Shown here piece by piece: positions 6,408 through 8,438 of a stretch of DNA of 8,438 bases. The first letter of the stretch is position 1, and every line of letters begins with the position of its first letter. Where the stretch lies: the NCBI GenBank assembly GCA_031285645.1, contig JAITVU010000143.1, forward strand, positions 1 to 8,438, read 5' to 3'. Source of the DNA: Oscillospiraceae bacterium. GTDB lineage: Bacteria; Bacillota; Clostridia; Oscillospirales; Ruminococcaceae. The position numbers were made by a program, and so were the translations under genes. The notes below the pieces were generated by a model. The model was not told where the DNA came from. It saw only the letters and a list, made by a program, of their open reading frames with translations, and searched no databases.

Positions 6408-7712
6408 TTGGAGGAATTTTATCACAGCGTCACGCTGGACGAGGATAAATGCAAAGGATGCACGAACTGCATCAAGCGCTGCCCGACCCAGGCGATCCGG
6501 GTGCGGGACGGCAAGGCGCGCATTATTTCGGAGCGCTGCATCGATTGCGGGGAATGCATCCGCGTCTGCCCGCACCATGCCAAACGGGCGATTTACGACC
6601 CGCTCACCAAAATGGACGACTACGCCTACACCATCGCCTTGCCGGCCCCGACGCTTTACGGCCAGTTCAATAATTTATCCGATATCGACTATGTTTTGAC
6701 CGGCCTTTTGGATATGGGCTTCGACAGCGTGTTCGAAGTCTCCAAAAGCGCCGAGATCATCTCGGACGCCACCCGGCGTCTCATCCGTCAGGGCGGCCTT
6801 AAGATGCCTGTCATCAGCACCGCTTGCCCGGCCATGGTGCGCCTGATCCGGGTGCGTTTTCCCGACCTGTGCGACAATGTCCTGCGGCTAATTTCCCCTA
6901 TGCAGGCCGCCGCGCGGCAGGCCAAACGGGAGGCCATGGCCAGGACCGGACTCAAGAAAGAGGAAATCGGCGTCTTTTTTATATCCCCCTGTCCCGCCAA
7001 GGTCACGGATGTGCGCAGTCCCATCGGCATGGATGAATCCTGGGTGGACGGCGTACTCGCCATTTCGGATATTTATCCCCGGCTCCTCGAGAAAATGAAC
7101 AAGATTGTGACGCCAAGGCCCGTCGCCGAAAGCGGCATTATCGGGGTGAGCTGGGCCAACAGCGGCGGCGAATCCTCCGCCTTGATACGGGAGCAGTATC
7201 TGGCCGCCGACGGCGTCGAGAACGTCATGGCTGTTCTGGAGCAGCTCGAGGACGCGCGCTTCGGCGAACTGGACTTCATCGAGCTCAACGCCTGCCCGGG
7301 CGGCTGCGTGGGCGGCGTGCTCACGGTGGAAAACCCTTACGTCGCTAAAGCCCGTATCCAGAAACTGCGCAAATACCTGCCCGTGTCGCTCAACCATATC
7401 GAGCAGGAGGACGACATGACGGAGCTGTGGTGGAATTGCAAGCTCGAATACGCGGGCGTTATGAAGCTCTCTGACGATTTAAACGAGGCCATGGACATGA
7501 TGGCTGGCATTGAGCGCATCGTCAAAGTTCTGCCCGATCTGGACTGCGGTTCCTGTGGCGCGCCGTCCTGCCGGGCGCTGGCTGAGGATATTGTGACACA
7601 GAAGGCCCGCCTCAACGACTGTATCTTCATCCTGCGCGAGGAAGCCAGTTCGGCCGGTATCCCGGTCTCTTTCTACGGCAAGGAAGAGACCGGCGCCAAA
7701 GAAGAAACCTGA
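6408..7712 (+). CDS. hydS: Putative sensory [FeFe]-hydrogenase-like protein (HydS type, group C/D)
   Basis: This 434-residue protein has a 2x[4Fe-4S] ferredoxin domain (C15/18/21/25 and C44/47/50/54), a reduced H-cluster domain (about 75-335) and a C-terminal [4Fe-4S] motif of the PF04060 type (C380, C383, C388, C405). All four predicted H-cluster cysteines are present: C140, C195, C296 and C300. The pocket is altered: L1 is STACPAM, so the proton-relay Cys is Ala139; L2 SPCPAKVTD has Ser193 for Met; L3 ELNACPGGC has Asn294 for Met. These are the marks of putative sensory enzymes. There is no PAS domain, which fits group D (Thermoanaerobacter mathranii HydS type, from memory) better than group C. 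It probably senses H2 or redox state rather than turning over H2 quickly. The start is TTG at 6408, supported by AAGGTG at 6395-6400; the next Met is inside the protein. Confidence 0.93.
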   Translation: MEEFYHSVTLDEDKCKGCTNCIKRCPTQAIRVRDGKARIISERCIDCGECIRVCPHHAKRAIYDPLTKMDDYAYTIALPAPTLYGQFNNLSDIDYVLTGLLDMGFDSVFEVSKSAEIISDATRRLIRQGGLKMPVISTACPAMVRLIRVRFPDLCDNVLRLISPMQAAARQAKREAMARTGLKKEEIGVFFISPCPAKVTDVRSPIGMDESWVDGVLAISDIYPRLLEKMNKIVTPRPVAESGIIGVSWANSGGESSALIREQYLAADGVENVMAVLEQLEDARFGELDFIELNACPGGCVGGVLTVENPYVAKARIQKLRKYLPVSLNHIEQEDDMTELWWNCKLEYAGVMKLSDDLNEAMDMMAGIERIVKVLPDLDCGSCGAPSCRALAEDIVTQKARLNDCIFILREEASSAGIPVSFYGKEETGAKEET

Positions 7713-7775
7713 CGGCCGGGCATACATATTCAGCCGCCATTCCTGTTGTTATCATCCTGTGAAAGGAAGTTCGCA

Positions 7776-8108
7776 ATGACTGTCAAAGACATGGCCCAAT
7801 CCCTTTCCCTCGCCAAACTGGCGGGAGAGGAAAACAACGACGTCGTAACAGGCTGCTACATCGGCGACCTACTCAGCTGGGTGATGGGGCGCGCGGGCGA
7901 AGGCAACGCCTGGATTACCGTAATGGGCAATATCAACGCTGTAGCTGTCGCAAAACTGGCGGAGCTGAGCTGTATCATCCTGTGCGAAGATGCGCATCTG
8001 GATGAGGACGCGCGGATTCAGGCCGATTCAAACGGCATCGCGATCTATGCGAGCGGCGAAACGGCCTATGCGCTGGCAGTTAAAATCGCCGCGCTTCTCG
8101 CGGGTTGA
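7776..8108 (+). CDS. DRTGG-domain protein, second of two
   Basis: This cytosolic protein has 110 residues and one DRTGG-like domain. The start is MTVKDMAQSLSLAKLAG, followed by the characteristic VTGCYIGDLLSWVMGRAGEGNAWITV (split here only by its length: about residues 24-49). Next come the strands INAVAVAKLAELSCIIL and the closing GIAIYASGETAYALAVKI. It resembles the first DRTGG protein in layout but is clearly diverged, so the pair is an old duplication or two family members rather than a recent copy. The ATG at 7776 is chosen because AAAGGAAG lies about 8 bases upstream; an in-frame TTG at 7746 has no such site. It ends 7 bases before the PHP gene, which implies translational coupling. Confidence 0.85.
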   Translation: MTVKDMAQSLSLAKLAGEENNDVVTGCYIGDLLSWVMGRAGEGNAWITVMGNINAVAVAKLAELSCIILCEDAHLDEDARIQADSNGIAIYASGETAYALAVKIAALLAG

Positions 8109-8115
8109 TTGATTC

Positions 8116-8438
8116 ATGACGCTGCGCTATGATTTTCATCTGCATTCCTGCCTGTCGCCTTGCGGCGACAACGACATGACGCCCTGTAACATCGTCAATA
8201 TGGCAAAGCTGCTTGAGCTTGATATCATCGCCCTGACCGACCACAACACCACCGGAAACTGCCGGGCGGCCATGGCGGCGGGCGCCAAAATCGGCCTTGT
8301 GGTCGTACCCGGAATGGAGCTCTGCACCGCGGAGGAAATACACGCCGTCTGCCTCTTCCCCGATATTGACAGCGCCGAGCGCTTCGACGCCATGGTGCGC
8401 CCGGGCATACCGCCTATTAAAAACAAGCCCGACATTTT
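8116..8438 (+). CDS. PHP-domain metal-dependent phosphoesterase, 5' part only
   Basis: The first 107 residues are visible and the gene runs off the right edge. It has PHP motif 1, DFHLHS (H8, H10), then TDHN (D42, H43), GMELCTAEEIH (E68, H76) and an AVCLF strand. These are the metal ligands of TrpH/YciV-like phosphoesterases. The fold hydrolyses phosphate esters with a multi-metal centre; the substrate is unknown. The ATG lies 7 bases after the TGA of the second DRTGG gene with no strong ribosome binding site, suggesting coupled translation. Such a gene is commonly found in this position in clostridial hydrogenase clusters (from memory). An extra cysteine cluster, C12, C16 and C24, lies near the active site. 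Confidence 0.9.
   Translation, partial: MTLRYDFHLHSCLSPCGDNDMTPCNIVNMAKLLELDIIALTDHNTTGNCRAAMAAGAKIGLVVVPGMELCTAEEIHAVCLFPDIDSAERFDAMVRPGIPPIKNKPDI

Overview
This window is a hydrogen-metabolism locus from a strictly anaerobic Firmicute. The gene content, clostridial-type GGAGG ribosome binding sites, fairly GC-rich coding DNA and very AT-rich intergenic DNA suggest class Clostridia, perhaps an Oscillospirales or Ruminococcaceae-like lineage (inference). Two gene sets diverge from an AT-rich control region at about 5053-5448.

Minus strand, read leftward from 4971 to 311: a GHKL-type ATP-binding regulatory protein; a small thioredoxin-fold ferredoxin-like protein (HndB type); the NuoF-like NADH/FMN subunit HydB (HndC type); and the catalytic [FeFe]-hydrogenase HydA (HndD type). 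The operon ends in a perfect 19-bp hairpin terminator at 210-253. A weaker terminator-like hairpin with a long U tract lies between the ATPase gene and the structural genes. HydA and HydB should form the soluble complex that exchanges electrons between NADH (and possibly ferredoxin) and protons. The NuoE/HydC/HndA subunit such complexes normally contain is absent from the window.

Plus strand, read rightward from 5449 to the edge: a DRTGG-domain protein; an RsbW/SpoIIAB-like ATPase; a second [FeFe]-hydrogenase-like protein with the altered active-site pocket of putative sensory group C/D enzymes and a C-terminal [4Fe-4S] domain (HydS type); a second DRTGG protein; and a PHP-domain protein cut by the window end. 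This set looks like an H2/redox-sensing and signalling module for the catalytic hydrogenase. From memory, related clostridia carry the two sets co-directionally with nuoE between the PHP gene and the GHKL gene. Here they are divergent, so nuoE may lie just past the right edge.

Region 1-300 holds no convincing gene. It contains a cluster of nested hairpins (13-125) that resembles a mobile or structured repeat, then the hydA terminator. The divergent intergenic region holds opposed extended -10 promoters, a 22-bp near-perfect palindrome and a possible pseudoknot in the leader of the sensory operon. I see no rRNA, tRNA, CRISPR array or intact insertion sequence.
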